From: Yoonia sp. R2331
GTDB lineage: Bacteria > Pseudomonadota > Alphaproteobacteria > Rhodobacterales > Rhodobacteraceae
Assembly: GCF_041103235.1 (NCBI RefSeq)
Contig: NZ_JBGCUN010000001.1
Location: 2,821,765-2,885,764 of the forward strand
Direction of reading: 5' to 3'
DNA: 64,000 nt
In this document: positions 16,925 to 26,750 of the stretch, piece after piece
How the letters are laid out: the number at the start of each line of letters is the position of its first letter
Position numbering within the stretch: position 1 is the first letter of the stretch
The notes under the pieces: generated by a model
Database searches by the model: none
What the model saw: only the letters and a program-made list of their open reading frames with translations
Told to the model about the DNA's origin: nothing
Position numbers and translations under genes: made by a program

Positions 16925-18139
16925 TTATTCGAGACCCATGCAGTTCGCGTAATAGGTCACCGTGGCGGGCCAATCGGAAAAGATCCCCTCAACCCCGACG
17001 TCCTGTGCCAAAACGTCGATCAGCTTATACATCACACCGTCGCTGTTCACCGCATCTGCGATAGACTGGTAGTACCAGCCACCACCATTCACCAGCGGGC
17101 CAGAGCGTTCGATGGTCCATGTGATGATTTTGAGGTCCGCAGCCCTAGCCTGAATGGCCAGTTCGGACGGGACGATTTCACCGTCTTCGAGCGTCACCAA
17201 CATCCACGTAGGCGGCGCGATATAGTTGATGCCCATCGCCTTCAGCTCTTCCATGGTGTTCGGCCATGTGGCGGGGTCCATGGGGGAATAGCCGTCGATA
17301 TCGTATTCATCCATGAGGTAAACAGCCTGCGCGCCGAACTCTGGCGCGGCCTCGATCCAATAGAGCACATCGTCGAGGTTGAACGACTGCAACCAGACAT
17401 CCGACGCCGGAACACCGGCGGCCACGTATTCATCCACCAGCTTTTGTGCATAGTCTTCTTGCGTGAAGCCGTTGAACGGCATCTCGACCGAGGGCGACTT
17501 CAGTTCAGGCGTAAACCGCGCACCCAGGTCGCGGAACAATTCAATGGACTCCGCGTGTGTCATCAGTGTCGCCGGTTCGACCGAATAGAGATCGGTTCGC
17601 CAACCGGCTGTGCCGCCAAGGTAGGCCTCGACCGTTGTGGCAGAGCTGTCGGCCGCGTCCATCTTGGGCGTCAGTGTGCGGTATTCGTCCAGCGTAATTT
17701 CGGATGTGCGGCATTCGGCGGTGGCACTTGCATCGCCACTCGCTGGCGAAAACGGCGTTGTGCAGGTCGCGGCCAATGGCGTGGCAAGAATATTGGTCGT
17801 CGTATGCAGGTCGTTCTGTGCGTGACGGCACACCAACTCGAGGTCTGCGGTGAACGTCACATCACATTCCAGAATGCCCGCCCCCATCAGGGCCGCGGCG
17901 CGGTTGGATTCGACTGTATGCTCTGGAAACTGCATCGGCGCGCCACGGTGCCCGATGGAAAATGAGGACATGGACGCCTCTTGGTTCTGGCAAGACTGCA
18001 ACTGATCCTTGAGCGGCCCATCTTCCATCCGATCAATCAGATAGAACGGACGCGGACCGTATTCGACCCGTTCAGGCGTCTGCGCAATGGCGGGCGCAGC
18101 TGCGAGTGTCGCTGTCGTGAGTGCAATGATACGAAGCAT
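16925..18139 (-). CDS. Periplasmic glycerophosphodiester phosphodiesterase
   Basis: 404 residues with a signal peptide (cleavage after PAIAQ). The GDPD catalytic signature is [17 protein letters not shown] (about residues 62-78), and the acidic ILECDVTFT metal site follows, with RHAQ downstream. The enzyme hydrolyses glycerophosphodiesters to glycerol 3-phosphate and an alcohol, freeing phosphate from phospholipid head groups. A Pho-box-like site upstream and the phn neighbours suggest phosphate-starvation control. It is longer than cytoplasmic UgpQ and is GlpQ-like. Confidence 0.88.
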   Translation of the reverse strand: MLRIIALTTATLAAAPAIAQTPERVEYGPRPFYLIDRMEDGPLKDQLQSCQNQEASMSSFSIGHRGAPMQFPEHTVESNRAAALMGAGILECDVTFTADLELVCRHAQNDLHTTTNILATPLAATCTTPFSPASGDASATAECRTSEITLDEYRTLTPKMDAADSSATTVEAYLGGTAGWRTDLYSVEPATLMTHAESIELFRDLGARFTPELKSPSVEMPFNGFTQEDYAQKLVDEYVAAGVPASDVWLQSFNLDDVLYWIEAAPEFGAQAVYLMDEYDIDGYSPMDPATWPNTMEELKAMGINYIAPPTWMLVTLEDGEIVPSELAIQARAADLKIITWTIERSGPLVNGGGWYYQSIADAVNSDGVMYKLIDVLAQDVGVEGIFSDWPATVTYYANCMGLE

Positions 18140-18196
18140 GGTAATCCCCTTTGGTGCTCATGTCCGCACAGGGTGATCGGGCCATGCGAAGGGCAC

Positions 18197-18214
18197 ATAA
18201 CAGAATTGTCAAAG
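18197..18214 (-). promoter_or_regulatory. Pho-box-like site upstream of the GDPD gene
   Basis: CTTTGACAATTCTGTTAT (minus strand) agrees at 14 of 18 positions with two CTGTCAT repeats separated by four bases. It also contains a TTGACA -35-like hexamer. The site is about 60 bases before the GDPD start. Moderate match only. Confidence 0.45.
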
Positions 18215-18241
18215 GTTTATGAACGTGGGGGCGCGAGCGCG

Positions 18242-18859
18242 CTAAACTTCGTACTTTTCCAAGAACGCTTCGGCCTTCATTGACCGAAAGTCGTTCAGTG
18301 CCACACGCAACGTCTTATGATTCCAATCCCACCACCCCAGCGCGATAAGGCGTTCCGCGATCGCGTGCGGCTGACGCAACCGCAAGGGTCTGGCAGGCGT
18401 ACCGGCGACGATCGTGTAGGGATCGACGTCCTTTGTGACCACGGCCCCTGCCGCGACGACCGCGCCATCACCCAAAGTCACCTCGGGCTTGATCATGGCA
18501 CCCGCACCAATCCAAGTATCGTGTCCGATGTGGGCGATGCGGGACTGGCGATGCGCAAAAAACGTCTCATCGCGGGTCGCATCATCCCAATAATCCGCCG
18601 AACGATAGAGGAAATGGTGACAGGCGGCGGTATCTAAGGGATGGTCCGTCGCACCGATCCGCTAAAACGCCGCGATATTCGCGAACTTGCCGATCCGCGC
18701 ATTCGCAATATCGGCGTAACGGTCGCAATAGGAGTAATCCCCAAAGGTTGCGTTGTTCAGCCTACTGCCGCGCCCAATTTCGACATAGGCCCCAAAAGTG
18801 CTGTCGGTGATTTCACAATCGGAGTGGATGAAAGGGTCTGTCGCACTCAGTCTTGGCAT
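18242..18859 (-). pseudogene. Phosphonate-associated hexapeptide-repeat transferase, interrupted by a TAG codon
   Basis: The full frame would encode 205 residues of the left-handed beta-helix acetyltransferase type found in phn operons (TIGR03308-like). Hexapeptide turns run from GAYVEIGRGSRLNN to [19 protein letters not shown]. Codon 66 (18662-18664) is TAG inside [24 protein letters not shown], where relatives have serine, so a single C-to-A change explains it. Both halves stay in one frame with normal sequence, so the lesion is recent, a sequencing error, or suppressed. A short restart at an internal ATG near 18496 would lack most of the helix. Confidence 0.8.
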
Positions 18860-18861
18860 GA

Positions 18862-18981
18862 TCAGAATTCTTTTTCTTCGCAGGCATAGCAGAAGAACTT
18901 GCCCGTTGCGGTCAGTTTTTTGCGCAGGCACGGCAACACCGCCTGGAGCACGGCAGAATGCGTCATCGTGTTGACCATCAT
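18862..18981 (-). CDS. Possible 39-residue protein coupled to phnE
   Basis: The ATG overlaps the stop of the 438-residue PhnE (ATGA), and the stop lies 2 bases before the start of the hexapeptide transferase, so the frame fits snugly between two genes on the same strand. The product is basic in its middle (CLRKKLTATGK) and ends with a CxxC pair (FFCYACEEKEF). No known family is recognised. It could be a chance frame, although the tight packing argues for translation. Confidence 0.4.
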   Translation of the reverse strand: MMVNTMTHSAVLQAVLPCLRKKLTATGKFFCYACEEKEF

Positions 18982-20294
18982 CCGTCTTTCGTTCCGATCA
19001 ATTTGCCACGCAACCAGCCGGACAGCCAATCCATCAGCATGACCATTACGATGATCAGGATGATGTAATAGGCGACTTCCTCCCAATCTTTTTGGGTCTG
19101 GATTGCCTGCGTCAGCATAAGCCCGATGCCTCCGCCGGTGATCGCGCCGATGATTGTCGCGGACCGGGTGTTGGATTCAAGGAAATAGAGGACCTGCGCC
19201 AGCAGCACCGGAACAACCTGCGGGATCACCCCAAACCGATACCGTTGCAGTGGTTTGGCCCCCGTCGACGTCACGCCTTCGATCTGTTTGTCATCGACGT
19301 TTTCAAGCGCCTCTGAGAAAGTCTTACCGAATGTGCCTGTGTCCGTAATCAAGATCGCCAAAGTGCCAGTCAACGGCCCCGGTCCGAACGCACGGGCAAG
19401 AACCACTGTCCAGATCAGCGCGTCCACGCCGCGTACAAAATCAAACAGCCGGCGGGTGGCCGCGCGCAACAACAGGACTGGGGTGAACCGTTTGGCGGCC
19501 ATGAATGCAAGCGGCAGCGCGATCATCGCCGCCCCCATGGTGCCAAGGAACGCCATCAGGATCGTTTCACCGATGGCCCAAGCGATATCCTTGTGGCGCC
19601 ACATTTTGTTGTGCCAAAAGTCTGAGACAGCACCGCTGATATTGCTACGGTCTGGGTCAATCTGAGCGCCAAACAGGATTTGTCCAATACCGATATCATG
19701 ATAGGGACTGTCGAGCGTGAACCAGAACAACTCCCAACCTGCGAAATAGTTGAAGACTTCGGTTCTGGACCCTGTGAGGGTAATCCGACCCGCGGGCGTG
19801 GTAATCGCAACACGGCGGTCCGACGCGTTGATCCAGTCAGGCAGGTCGGCGGGCAGATTGGTGGTGACCGTGCGGCCTTCGGCCTGTGCCGCGACCAGCC
19901 CAAAGCCCGGAATGTCCACCTCTGTTCGGTTGTCGGGCAAGAAACGCACAATCGTATCGCTACCTAAATCAACTGTAACAACGTCAGTGCCGCTGACCCA
20001 AGCGGGACGTGCGCCTTCGGGGTATGCGCCCTTGCGCTCGCCCTCAACCGCATAGGCGATTTCGCCGTTCCGGTTGTCGCGGGTGACGTGAACCTTGTGG
20101 GACCAAACATCGGACGTCAGCGTGCGCGCATTGTCCATATTCGCGCGCTGGACCAAGCCGGGCACATCAAACGCAAAGAAGATGTAGGTGAAATAGACAA
20201 GGATCACCGCGGGGATGCCAAAGGCGAACAAGCGTTTGCGGCGAAACAGACCTTCTGCATGCGCCTTAGTTGCTTGAATATCAACTGAAGTCAT
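18978..20294 (-). CDS. phnE: Phosphonate ABC transporter permease PhnE (long form)
   Basis: 438 residues. A first membrane helix at about residues 22-45 is followed by a roughly 150-residue non-membrane, probably periplasmic, segment, then a BPD-type permease domain with about five to six helices. The EAA loop is ALENVDDKQIEGVTSTGAKP (about residues 336-355). Classic PhnE is about 260-280 residues, so the extra domain is notable. It overlaps the preceding permease gene (ATGA); the two probably form a heterodimeric channel. Confidence 0.9.
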   Translation of the reverse strand: MTSVDIQATKAHAEGLFRRKRLFAFGIPAVILVYFTYIFFAFDVPGLVQRANMDNARTLTSDVWSHKVHVTRDNRNGEIAYAVEGERKGAYPEGARPAWVSGTDVVTVDLGSDTIVRFLPDNRTEVDIPGFGLVAAQAEGRTVTTNLPADLPDWINASDRRVAITTPAGRITLTGSRTEVFNYFAGWELFWFTLDSPYHDIGIGQILFGAQIDPDRSNISGAVSDFWHNKMWRHKDIAWAIGETILMAFLGTMGAAMIALPLAFMAAKRFTPVLLLRAATRRLFDFVRGVDALIWTVVLARAFGPGPLTGTLAILITDTGTFGKTFSEALENVDDKQIEGVTSTGAKPLQRYRFGVIPQVVPVLLAQVLYFLESNTRSATIIGAITGGGIGLMLTQAIQTQKDWEEVAYYIILIIVMVMLMDWLSGWLRGKLIGTKDG

Positions 20295-21163
20295 TGGGCC
20301 TGTCCTTCGGTCAGACGGTTACGGTAGCGGCTTGAAACCTGGTCGAAGAAGACGATCGTGCCGAACAGAAGCACAAAGATCGCTGCGGCTTCATCAAATC
20401 GGCCCGGCCCCCATGCCATCGCATTTCGCAACTCGTACCCAAGGCCGCCCGCGCCAACAAAGCCAAGGATCGCAGACGCGCGGATGTTGATTTCGAACCG
20501 TAGCAACGTGTAGCTGACGTAGTTTGGCGCGACCTGCGGCAACACGCCCAGCACCATCCGCTGAGTCCATGTGGCACCGGTTGACGCCAACCCCTCGACG
20601 GGCTTGAGGTCAGCATTTTCGGCAACCTCGGAAAACATTTTGGCCAGCGCACCGGCCGTGTGCAGCGCAATCGCGATCATCGCGGGAACAGGACCGCCGC
20701 CCAAAACAAAGATCAAAACCAGCGCGATCACGATTTCGGGGATCGCACGCAGAATGTCGGAGAACCGGCGAAACAGCGGGATCAAGCGTGGCCATTTTGC
20801 GAGGCCCCGCGTCCCCAACAACGACAGGATCAGGCCAGCAATGGCCCCGATGATCGTCGACATCGCCGCGATGTTTATCGTCTCGACCAGGGCTGGGAAA
20901 AATTTGGCAATCAGGCCCGGCAGGTCGGCGCGCTTTTCCCAGGCTTCGGCCAGCACTTCGCTGGGGTAGTCGCCAATCTGATGCAACCCTTCCCAGAACC
21001 CGCCGGCATTGCGCTCATCAGCTACGTTAAAGCCGGACACCATCAAGACTACGAAGATCAGCAGAGCCAAACCGCTGTAAAGCCTGCGCCGCCCGACCTG
21101 AGCGAGGTAGCTTTCGCGAATGTCACCGACGCTTGACGCGCCTGCAGTGTCTGTTGCTGTCAT
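20291..21163 (-). CDS. phnE: Phosphonate ABC transporter permease PhnE
   Basis: 290 residues with about six membrane helices. The EAA coupling loop is VAENADLKPVEGLASTGATW (about residues 187-206). It is the partner of the longer PhnE encoded next and works with PhnC and PhnD to import phosphonates or related phosphorus compounds. The ATG at 21163 (MTATDTAGAS) was chosen because a longer frame would extend through the hairpin that separates it from phnD. Confidence 0.92.
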   Translation of the reverse strand: MTATDTAGASSVGDIRESYLAQVGRRRLYSGLALLIFVVLMVSGFNVADERNAGGFWEGLHQIGDYPSEVLAEAWEKRADLPGLIAKFFPALVETINIAAMSTIIGAIAGLILSLLGTRGLAKWPRLIPLFRRFSDILRAIPEIVIALVLIFVLGGGPVPAMIAIALHTAGALAKMFSEVAENADLKPVEGLASTGATWTQRMVLGVLPQVAPNYVSYTLLRFEINIRASAILGFVGAGGLGYELRNAMAWGPGRFDEAAAIFVLLFGTIVFFDQVSSRYRNRLTEGQAQ

Positions 21164-21174
21164 GGTGTCCCCGC

Positions 21175-21211
21175 ACAAAATACCGGCCGCCCCGCAAGCG
21201 AAGCGACCGGT
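21175..21211 (-). terminator. Attenuator-like hairpin between phnD and phnE
   Basis: The 13-base arms ACCGGTCGCTTCG and CGGGGCGGCCGGT pair fully if G-U pairs are allowed, around a 4-base loop, and are followed on the minus strand by ATTTTGTG. This would let the binding protein be made in excess over the permeases, as in many ABC operons. Confidence 0.7.
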
Positions 21212-21227
21212 GTCGTCATGAAAAAAT

Positions 21228-22139
21228 TTAGTTGCCAATCACTGACTGACGGGCCGCAACAATGCTTTCGTATGTTTCGTGGGTCACTGGCACAAAGCCG
21301 AGCGTGTCACCCGCAGCAACGCCATAAGCACAATCCTGATCGCGCTCATACAGAGTGTCGACCAATTCGGTCATTGTCGCCTTGACGTCCGCTGGCAGGT
21401 CGGCGCGCAGCACAACCGGACCTTCAGGGATCACGTTGGAGATCCAGATCTGCTGCAGGTCGTTCATGTCGACAAGACCCGCATCAACCGCACGGCGCAG
21501 CGCACCGGAGTTGTAGCCATCTTCCCATTCACCCTGCGCGTCAGCCCAGGTGACGCCCGCGTCGATGTCACCATTTGCCACGGCAATGATCGTCTGCTCA
21601 TGGCCGCCAGTGAATTTGACTTCACCAAAATAGTCGCCAGATTCCATCGTCGCGCCAGTCGCCTGCGGGATTTCGATAGATGGGATCAGGTAGCCGGATG
21701 TGGAATTCGGATCACCAAACCCAAAGACCTTGCCCTGAACGTCTTCGAGGGCTTCGATGCCGCTGTCCACACGGGCAAAACCGATGGAGTGATAGCCGAT
21801 GGAGCCGTCCAGGTTCTGCTTGACCAGCACAGGCTCAACGGCTTCGGGGTCTTGCAGATAGGTCGCTGCATAAGAGGACGCGCCGAGCCATGCCATGTCA
21901 ATCGTGCCACCCAGCAGGCCCTGAATAACGCCGTTGTAATCGGCAGGTGCGAACAGCTTTGTCTCAACACCAAGCGCTTCGGTGGTGTAGTCCTGCATGC
22001 AGGCATAGTTGTTCATACGGTCCTGTGCGTTTTCACCTCCCAAGATTCCGATGCGGAATTCGGTGATTTCTGCGTCCTGAGCAAAGGCAGGGGCAGCAAG
22101 AGCGGTTGTGGCCAAAGCGGCTGCGATAAACTTTTTCAT
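21228..22139 (-). CDS. phnD: Phosphonate ABC transporter substrate-binding protein
   Basis: 303 residues with a signal peptide (MKKFIAAALATTALAAPAFA). The PhnD-type ligand-site segments are visible: WLGASSYAA (about residue 89), GFGDPNSTSGYLIPS (about 143-157) and GHEQTIIAVANGDIDAGVTW (about 183-202). The STSG loop is the usual phosphonate-oxyanion contact. Start at 22139 because it opens the signal peptide. It lies 50 bases after phnC. Confidence 0.94.
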   Translation of the reverse strand: MKKFIAAALATTALAAPAFAQDAEITEFRIGILGGENAQDRMNNYACMQDYTTEALGVETKLFAPADYNGVIQGLLGGTIDMAWLGASSYAATYLQDPEAVEPVLVKQNLDGSIGYHSIGFARVDSGIEALEDVQGKVFGFGDPNSTSGYLIPSIEIPQATGATMESGDYFGEVKFTGGHEQTIIAVANGDIDAGVTWADAQGEWEDGYNSGALRRAVDAGLVDMNDLQQIWISNVIPEGPVVLRADLPADVKATMTELVDTLYERDQDCAYGVAAGDTLGFVPVTHETYESIVAARQSVIGN

Positions 22140-22189
22140 CAGTGTCTCCATGGAGGGAATTGGGCGCCTGTGAGCGCGGGTAAACTGGC

Positions 22190-23005
22190 TCAGGCGACGA
22201 CTTCGATTTTGAGGGCGTCAGTTCTGTCCAGTGTTTCGATTTCGGTGGATGTGGCTGCTTCGGAGAAGTCTGCGCCCGCCCCATAGATGTCGCGAGCGAC
22301 ACCGGTTGTGAGTTGTGCGGGCGTACCGTCAAAGACGATACGGCCATCGCGCATACCGATCACGCGGTCACAGTAGCGCCGTGCGGTATCCAGTGTATGC
22401 AGGTTTGCGATGACCATGCGGCCGTCTTCTTCGTGAATGTCGCGCAGGGATTGCATCACGACTTGCGCGTTCATTGGATCAAGCGAAGCAATTGGTTCGT
22501 CCGCCAGAATGATTGCGGGGTCCTGCATCAGCGCGCGCGCAATCGCGACACGCTGTTGTTGGCCACCTGACAGAGCTTCGGCGCGTTTCGGCGCCTGTTC
22601 AGCGATGCCAAGTCGATCCAGTATGTCGATGGCCTTGTGAATGTCGGACTGCGGATAAAGGTTGAACATCGTCGCCAATGTCGAACGGCGGTTCAACGTG
22701 CCGTGCAAAACATTCGACACCACATCCATCCGCGGTACCAAATTGAATTGCTGGAAGATCATCGCGCAGCGCGACTGCCAATGGCGCCGCGCGGCACCGC
22801 GTATCGCGGTCACGTCTTCACACTCAAACAAAATCTGCCCGCTCGATACGTCGCTGAGCCGATTGAGCATCCGCAGAAGCGTCGACTTGCCAGCACCAGA
22901 TCGTCCGATGATGCCAATCATTGCGGGTGCATCAATCTGAATATTGGCAGCGTCTACGGCGACTTTGTCGCCAAACCGTTTGGTCAGTCCGCTAATGCTT
23001 AGCAT
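22190..23005 (-). CDS. phnC: Phosphonate ABC transporter ATP-binding protein
   Basis: 271 residues. Walker A is [17 protein letters not shown], the Q-loop is [19 protein letters not shown], the signature [15 protein letters not shown], and Walker [15 protein letters not shown]. The start at 23005 follows a strong GGGGGATGAC ribosome binding site. It is the first gene of phnCDEE, and a Pho-box-like sequence lies about 53 bases upstream, which suggests PhoB activation on phosphate starvation. Confidence 0.95.
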   Translation of the reverse strand: MLSISGLTKRFGDKVAVDAANIQIDAPAMIGIIGRSGAGKSTLLRMLNRLSDVSSGQILFECEDVTAIRGAARRHWQSRCAMIFQQFNLVPRMDVVSNVLHGTLNRRSTLATMFNLYPQSDIHKAIDILDRLGIAEQAPKRAEALSGGQQQRVAIARALMQDPAIILADEPIASLDPMNAQVVMQSLRDIHEEDGRMVIANLHTLDTARRYCDRVIGMRDGRIVFDGTPAQLTTGVARDIYGAGADFSEAATSTEIETLDRTDALKIEVVA

Positions 23006-23057
23006 GTCATCCCCCGATGCGTTCTCGGAGTTGCTAAGCCTGCAATTCAACACTTGG

Positions 23058-23075
23058 GTGACAGTTTTGAGTCAG
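23058..23075 (-). promoter_or_regulatory. Pho-box-like site for phnC
   Basis: On the minus strand CTGACTCAAAACTGTCAC has two CTGTCAT-like heptamers separated by AAAA, the classical PhoB layout. A weaker copy (CTGTCACGTAGCCATTAA) lies at 23091-23108. No other gene intervenes before phnC. Confidence 0.65.
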
Positions 23076-23183
23076 TTTATTGATGGTTTCTTAATGGCTA
23101 CGTGACAGCAAGTCGGCCGCTGAAGGGTACCGGGCTTCAAAACCTGCAACAAAATCGCTGTTGCAACAGACTTGGGACTAATG

Positions 23184-23201
23184 CTGTCATATACTTGTTA
23201 C
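23184..23201 (+). promoter_or_regulatory. Pho-box-like site for the small secreted protein gene
   Basis: On the plus strand CTGTCATATACTTGTTAC has a perfect first heptamer, a four-base spacer and a 5-of-7 second heptamer. It ends 29 bases before the plus-strand gene at 23231, which would place that gene in the Pho regulon. Confidence 0.6.
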
Positions 23202-23230
23202 ATTAACGCTCCCCCGGCTAATGTGATCCC

Positions 23231-23524
23231 ATGACACGCTATATTCTTACTTTGCTGGCGGCTTTCTTGGCCTTTCCCGCTGTGGCACAGGCGCAAACGG
23301 CAGATGTGACTTGCGACGACAGCGCGCGCTTGGAACGGATGCTCAGCACTGTGATGCAATCCGAACGCCGCGCCCTTGGTTTGCGGGGGCCTGAGACACT
23401 GCTAGAGGTCTGGATTGACCCGCGCACCCAAGATTGGACTTTGGTGCAGACCTATACCAACGGCACGTCCTGCATCATTGCGATGGGCGAAAATTGGGAA
23501 GATCTGACACCCGCACCAGCGTAA
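23231..23524 (+). CDS. Small secreted protein of unknown function
   Basis: 97 residues with a clear signal peptide (MTRYILTLLAAFLAFPAVAQA). The mature part, about 75 residues, has two cysteines (VTCDDS and TSCIIAMG) that could pair in the periplasm. The central segment LLEVWIDPRTQDWTLVQTY looks like a beta-rich fold. It is divergent from phnC and preceded by a Pho-box-like site, so it is probably induced by phosphate starvation. The family is not recognised. Confidence 0.75.
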   Translation: MTRYILTLLAAFLAFPAVAQAQTADVTCDDSARLERMLSTVMQSERRALGLRGPETLLEVWIDPRTQDWTLVQTYTNGTSCIIAMGENWEDLTPAPA

Positions 23525-23645
23525 ACGCGGCAAAGCTTCTACAAGTCGGTCTGTTGTAGGGGCCGGTGTTTGGCTGAGGTGAATGATCCGTTTGAAGCTT
23601 CCTCACACACTGTTAAGCGCGCTCCGCCGAGTCCAGCAACCTGCG

Positions 23646-24911
23646 TCATGCCGCTTGCCCCTCCTCGGGTGTCAGGAAGCTGACCGCGACGGCGGATAGT
23701 GCGACCATGCCCGCCGCGATCCCCAGCATCAGGGGAAGCCCCCCCATCTGATAGCTTAGCCCTGATGCGAGCGTCCCAATCAAACGCCCTGCAGCGTTCG
23801 CCATGTAATAGAACCCCACATCCATGGTGACACGCTCCGCCTTGGTGAAAGACAGGATAAGGAAGGAATGAAGCGACGAGTTCACTGCAAACAGGGCCCC
23901 GAACACCAAAAGGCCCACAACCACGCTGAGCGTCAGCCAATTCTGCGGGCCATTCGCAACCAAAGCCGCCACGGCCAACGCCGCTGGCACTAGTGCGAGT
24001 GCCCACGCCCAACCTTTTGCCGCCGAGATCAGATCTGAGGTGGGGCGCATTCTGGCACGCAGGATGCGCGGGGCGTTTGCTTGCACTAATCCGTATAGAA
24101 TGACCCACACAGCCATGAACGTTCCGATCAGGAAGAACGCTGTGCGGTTGCCATCTGTCGATCCGTCCGACAAGACCGCATAGAAATAGATCGGGATACC
24201 GACCACGAACCAGACATCGCGCGCGCCGAACAAGACGACCCTCGCCGCACTCAGCCAGTTAATGTTTGGCGATTTGGACAGGACATCGGTGAACTTCGCG
24301 TCTTTGCGGCCCTTGGGCAGCCCTGCCGGCATGAACACCGGCAAAGCGATCAGGATCACCGCCAAGACCGCCGCCATCCCCAGTACGGCACCGACAAATC
24401 CAACCGTTCCCAAAAGGGCAGCACCCAGCAAGAAACCTAGTCCTTTGACCATGTTCTTGGACCCTGTCAGCAGGGCAACCCAGCGGAACAATCCTGCATC
24501 ACCCGCCGGAGCAAGCAGTTTAACCGCCGATTTGGATGACATTTTGGCCAGGTCCTTGGCCACACCGCTGGCCCCTTGCACCAACATCACAAACACCACA
24601 GACGCACCAACAGCCCACGCAGGGTCAAGCTGCGCCAAGGCGGCCAGCGCCACCACCTGCAACCCTAGGCCCGCATAGAGCGTCGACGTCAAACCGAACC
24701 GCGCCGCGATCCAGCCTGCACACAAGTTCGTCACAACTCCTGCGACTTCGTACAGCACAAACAGATAGGCCAGCTGCACAGGGCTGAACCCCAGCATATG
24801 AAAATGCAACAGAACCAGCATCCGCAACGCCCCGTCCGTCAGCATGAACGCCCAATACGCCGCCGTCACCGCGACATAGGCCGACAAACCCTCGGGCCGC
24901 GCCGTCGTCAC
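23646..24911 (-). CDS. arsJ: Organoarsenical efflux MFS transporter ArsJ
   Basis: 421 residues with about 12 membrane segments. The N-terminal region [21 protein letters not shown] (about residues 18-38) is typical of ArsJ. ArsJ exports 1-arseno-3-phosphoglycerate, made by the GAPDH encoded just upstream; the compound falls apart outside, giving net arsenate extrusion. The GTG start overlaps the GAPDH stop (GTGA), so the two are coupled. A generic MFS function is excluded mainly by this neighbour pair. Confidence 0.9.
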   Translation of the reverse strand: MTTARPEGLSAYVAVTAAYWAFMLTDGALRMLVLLHFHMLGFSPVQLAYLFVLYEVAGVVTNLCAGWIAARFGLTSTLYAGLGLQVVALAALAQLDPAWAVGASVVFVMLVQGASGVAKDLAKMSSKSAVKLLAPAGDAGLFRWVALLTGSKNMVKGLGFLLGAALLGTVGFVGAVLGMAAVLAVILIALPVFMPAGLPKGRKDAKFTDVLSKSPNINWLSAARVVLFGARDVWFVVGIPIYFYAVLSDGSTDGNRTAFFLIGTFMAVWVILYGLVQANAPRILRARMRPTSDLISAAKGWAWALALVPAALAVAALVANGPQNWLTLSVVVGLLVFGALFAVNSSLHSFLILSFTKAERVTMDVGFYYMANAAGRLIGTLASGLSYQMGGLPLMLGIAAGMVALSAVAVSFLTPEEGQAA

Positions 24912-25906
24912 AGACCTTCCCCGACCATGAGTGCCACATCCACCAAGCGATGCGCGTAACCCATTTCGTTGTCATACCACGCATAGATTTTCACCTGCGT
25001 GCCGTTGATTACCATGGTCGATAGCGCATCGACGATGCTGGAGCGTTCGTCATTGGTGTAATCGGTTGATACCAGCGGACGTTCCTCATAGCCCAGAATG
25101 CCTTTCAGCGGGCCTTCTGAAGCTGCTTTGAAAAGGGCGTTCACCTCTTCTGCTGTTGTCTCTCGCTCAACCTCAAACACACAATCGGTCAGTGAGGCGT
25201 TGAGCAGCGGCACCCGTACCGCATGACCATTCAACCGCCCCTTAAGTTCGGGGTAGATCAGCGTAATTGCCGTCGCACTTCCCGTCGTCGTGGGGATCAG
25301 GGAGTTGAGCGCCGAACGTGCGCGGCGCAAATCCTTGGCGGGGCGATCTACGATGGTCTGCGTGTTTGTCACGTCATGGATCGTGGTGATTGATCCGTGT
25401 TTGATCCGCAGGTTTTCATGGATCACTTTCACCACTGGCGCGAGGCAATTCGTTGTGCAACTGGCGGCGGTCACGATGCGGTGGCGGTCCGCACCATAGA
25501 TGTCATCGTTTACGCCGTAGACGATATTGGCCGCATCACCATCCTTGACCGGGGCGGATACGACGACCTTTTCTACGCCTGCCGCGAAGTAGGGCGCGAT
25601 CTTGGCCTCAGACTTGAACACCCCTGTGCAGTCGATGACCACATCGACCCCGTCCAGCGGCAGGTCCGCGATGTCGCGCGTGCCGATGAACGGCAGGCGT
25701 GTGCCGTCAATTGTCACACTGTCGTCGTCATGGCTAAATTGGGCGTCCCAACGTCCATGCACCGTGTCAAACTCCAGCAGATGCGCGTGCATCTCTGGAT
25801 CGCCCACAGCGTCATTGATCCAGGCGATCTGCACACCGCGCGCCAACAGCGGTTTCAGCGCGAGCTTACCAATCCGGCCAAGGCCGTTCAGGGCGTAGAC
25901 TGTCAT
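24908..25906 (-). CDS. ArsJ-associated glyceraldehyde-3-phosphate dehydrogenase
   Basis: 332 residues. The NAD-binding start is [20 protein letters not shown], and the catalytic cysteine is Cys150 in [10 protein letters not shown]. With arsenate in place of phosphate the enzyme forms 1-arseno-3-phosphoglycerate, the ArsJ substrate. The ATG at 25906 was chosen because it opens the Rossmann fold; longer frames run into arsR-arsC. It starts 4 bases after that gene and overlaps arsJ. It may differ from a glycolytic GAPDH, which is not in this window. Confidence 0.9.
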   Translation of the reverse strand: MTVYALNGLGRIGKLALKPLLARGVQIAWINDAVGDPEMHAHLLEFDTVHGRWDAQFSHDDDSVTIDGTRLPFIGTRDIADLPLDGVDVVIDCTGVFKSEAKIAPYFAAGVEKVVVSAPVKDGDAANIVYGVNDDIYGADRHRIVTAASCTTNCLAPVVKVIHENLRIKHGSITTIHDVTNTQTIVDRPAKDLRRARSALNSLIPTTTGSATAITLIYPELKGRLNGHAVRVPLLNASLTDCVFEVERETTAEEVNALFKAASEGPLKGILGYEERPLVSTDYTNDERSSIVDALSTMVINGTQVKIYAWYDNEMGYAHRLVDVALMVGEGL

Positions 25907-25910
25907 TGGT

Positions 25911-26750
25911 CTATCCTTTGTCTTTGAATTGGCCGATGTCATCCACGGCCTTTTGCAGGGAAATACGATCAAGCGACGCAATCGGCAGGGCGGTAAACCC
26001 CGTCATGCGGTTGCGCAACGCGCCATAAGTCTGACGGAATGCGAGACTTTTTTCTGCATCCGTGCCATCAACCTTGACCGGATCAGGCAGACCCCAGTGG
26101 GCACTGATCGTCTGCCCCTGCCACGCGGGGCATGCTTCGTTGGCGGCTTGATCACAAACGGTGAACACAAAATCGAGGGCAGGCGCATCCTCGGTCTGAA
26201 ATTCGCCGATGTTCTTTGCGCGCAAAGCTGACACGTCATGGCCATTTTGCTCCAACACCTCGAGCGCGAAGGGGTTAAGGTCCGATTTCGGCTGGGTGCC
26301 TGCAGAATAGACGTTGAAACGATCCGGCGCGAGGTCGTGCAGGATGGCTTCGGCAAAGATTGACCGGGCAGAATTGCCGATGCAGATGAACAAGACATTG
26401 AACTTTTCATCCGTCACTTCAGAATTCCTGTTTGTGACATCATGATCAAAAGGAAGGCAGATTTCGGGGCGCCCCCGACAGCAGTCGTGAAGAAGGAACC
26501 CGATTGTCGCCTGCGTCGCCTCCATATCCACCGCGTAGCGCAGCGATGTGCCGACCCGGACTTGGCTAATCAGGCCGGCTTGCATCAGCGCGTTGACATA
26601 GGTGGAAAGCGTATTGGGCTTTAGGTCCAGCGCATGTGCCAGTTCAGTCGCTGGAACCCGGTCTGGGTAGCGACGCATAAGCAACTGAAACACGGCCAAC
26701 CTTTTGGGATGTCCAAGCGTTGAAAGTCGATCGGGAATCGTTTTGTCCAT
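25911..26750 (-). CDS. ArsR regulator fused to ArsC-type arsenate reductase
   Basis: 279 residues. Residues 1-100 form an ArsR winged helix ([15 protein letters not shown], recognition helix around [18 protein letters not shown]), ending with Cys90, Cys91 and Cys98, possible As(III) ligands. Residues 117-279 form a low-molecular-weight phosphatase/ArsC domain with the loop [10 protein letters not shown] (Cys123, Arg129). The protein would sense arsenite and reduce arsenate. It leads the operon with GAPDH and arsJ. A palindromic operator abuts its start codon, and no ribosome binding site is visible. Confidence 0.9.
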   Translation of the reverse strand: MDKTIPDRLSTLGHPKRLAVFQLLMRRYPDRVPATELAHALDLKPNTLSTYVNALMQAGLISQVRVGTSLRYAVDMEATQATIGFLLHDCCRGRPEICLPFDHDVTNRNSEVTDEKFNVLFICIGNSARSIFAEAILHDLAPDRFNVYSAGTQPKSDLNPFALEVLEQNGHDVSALRAKNIGEFQTEDAPALDFVFTVCDQAANEACPAWQGQTISAHWGLPDPVKVDGTDAEKSLAFRQTYGALRNRMTGFTALPIASLDRISLQKAVDDIGQFKDKG

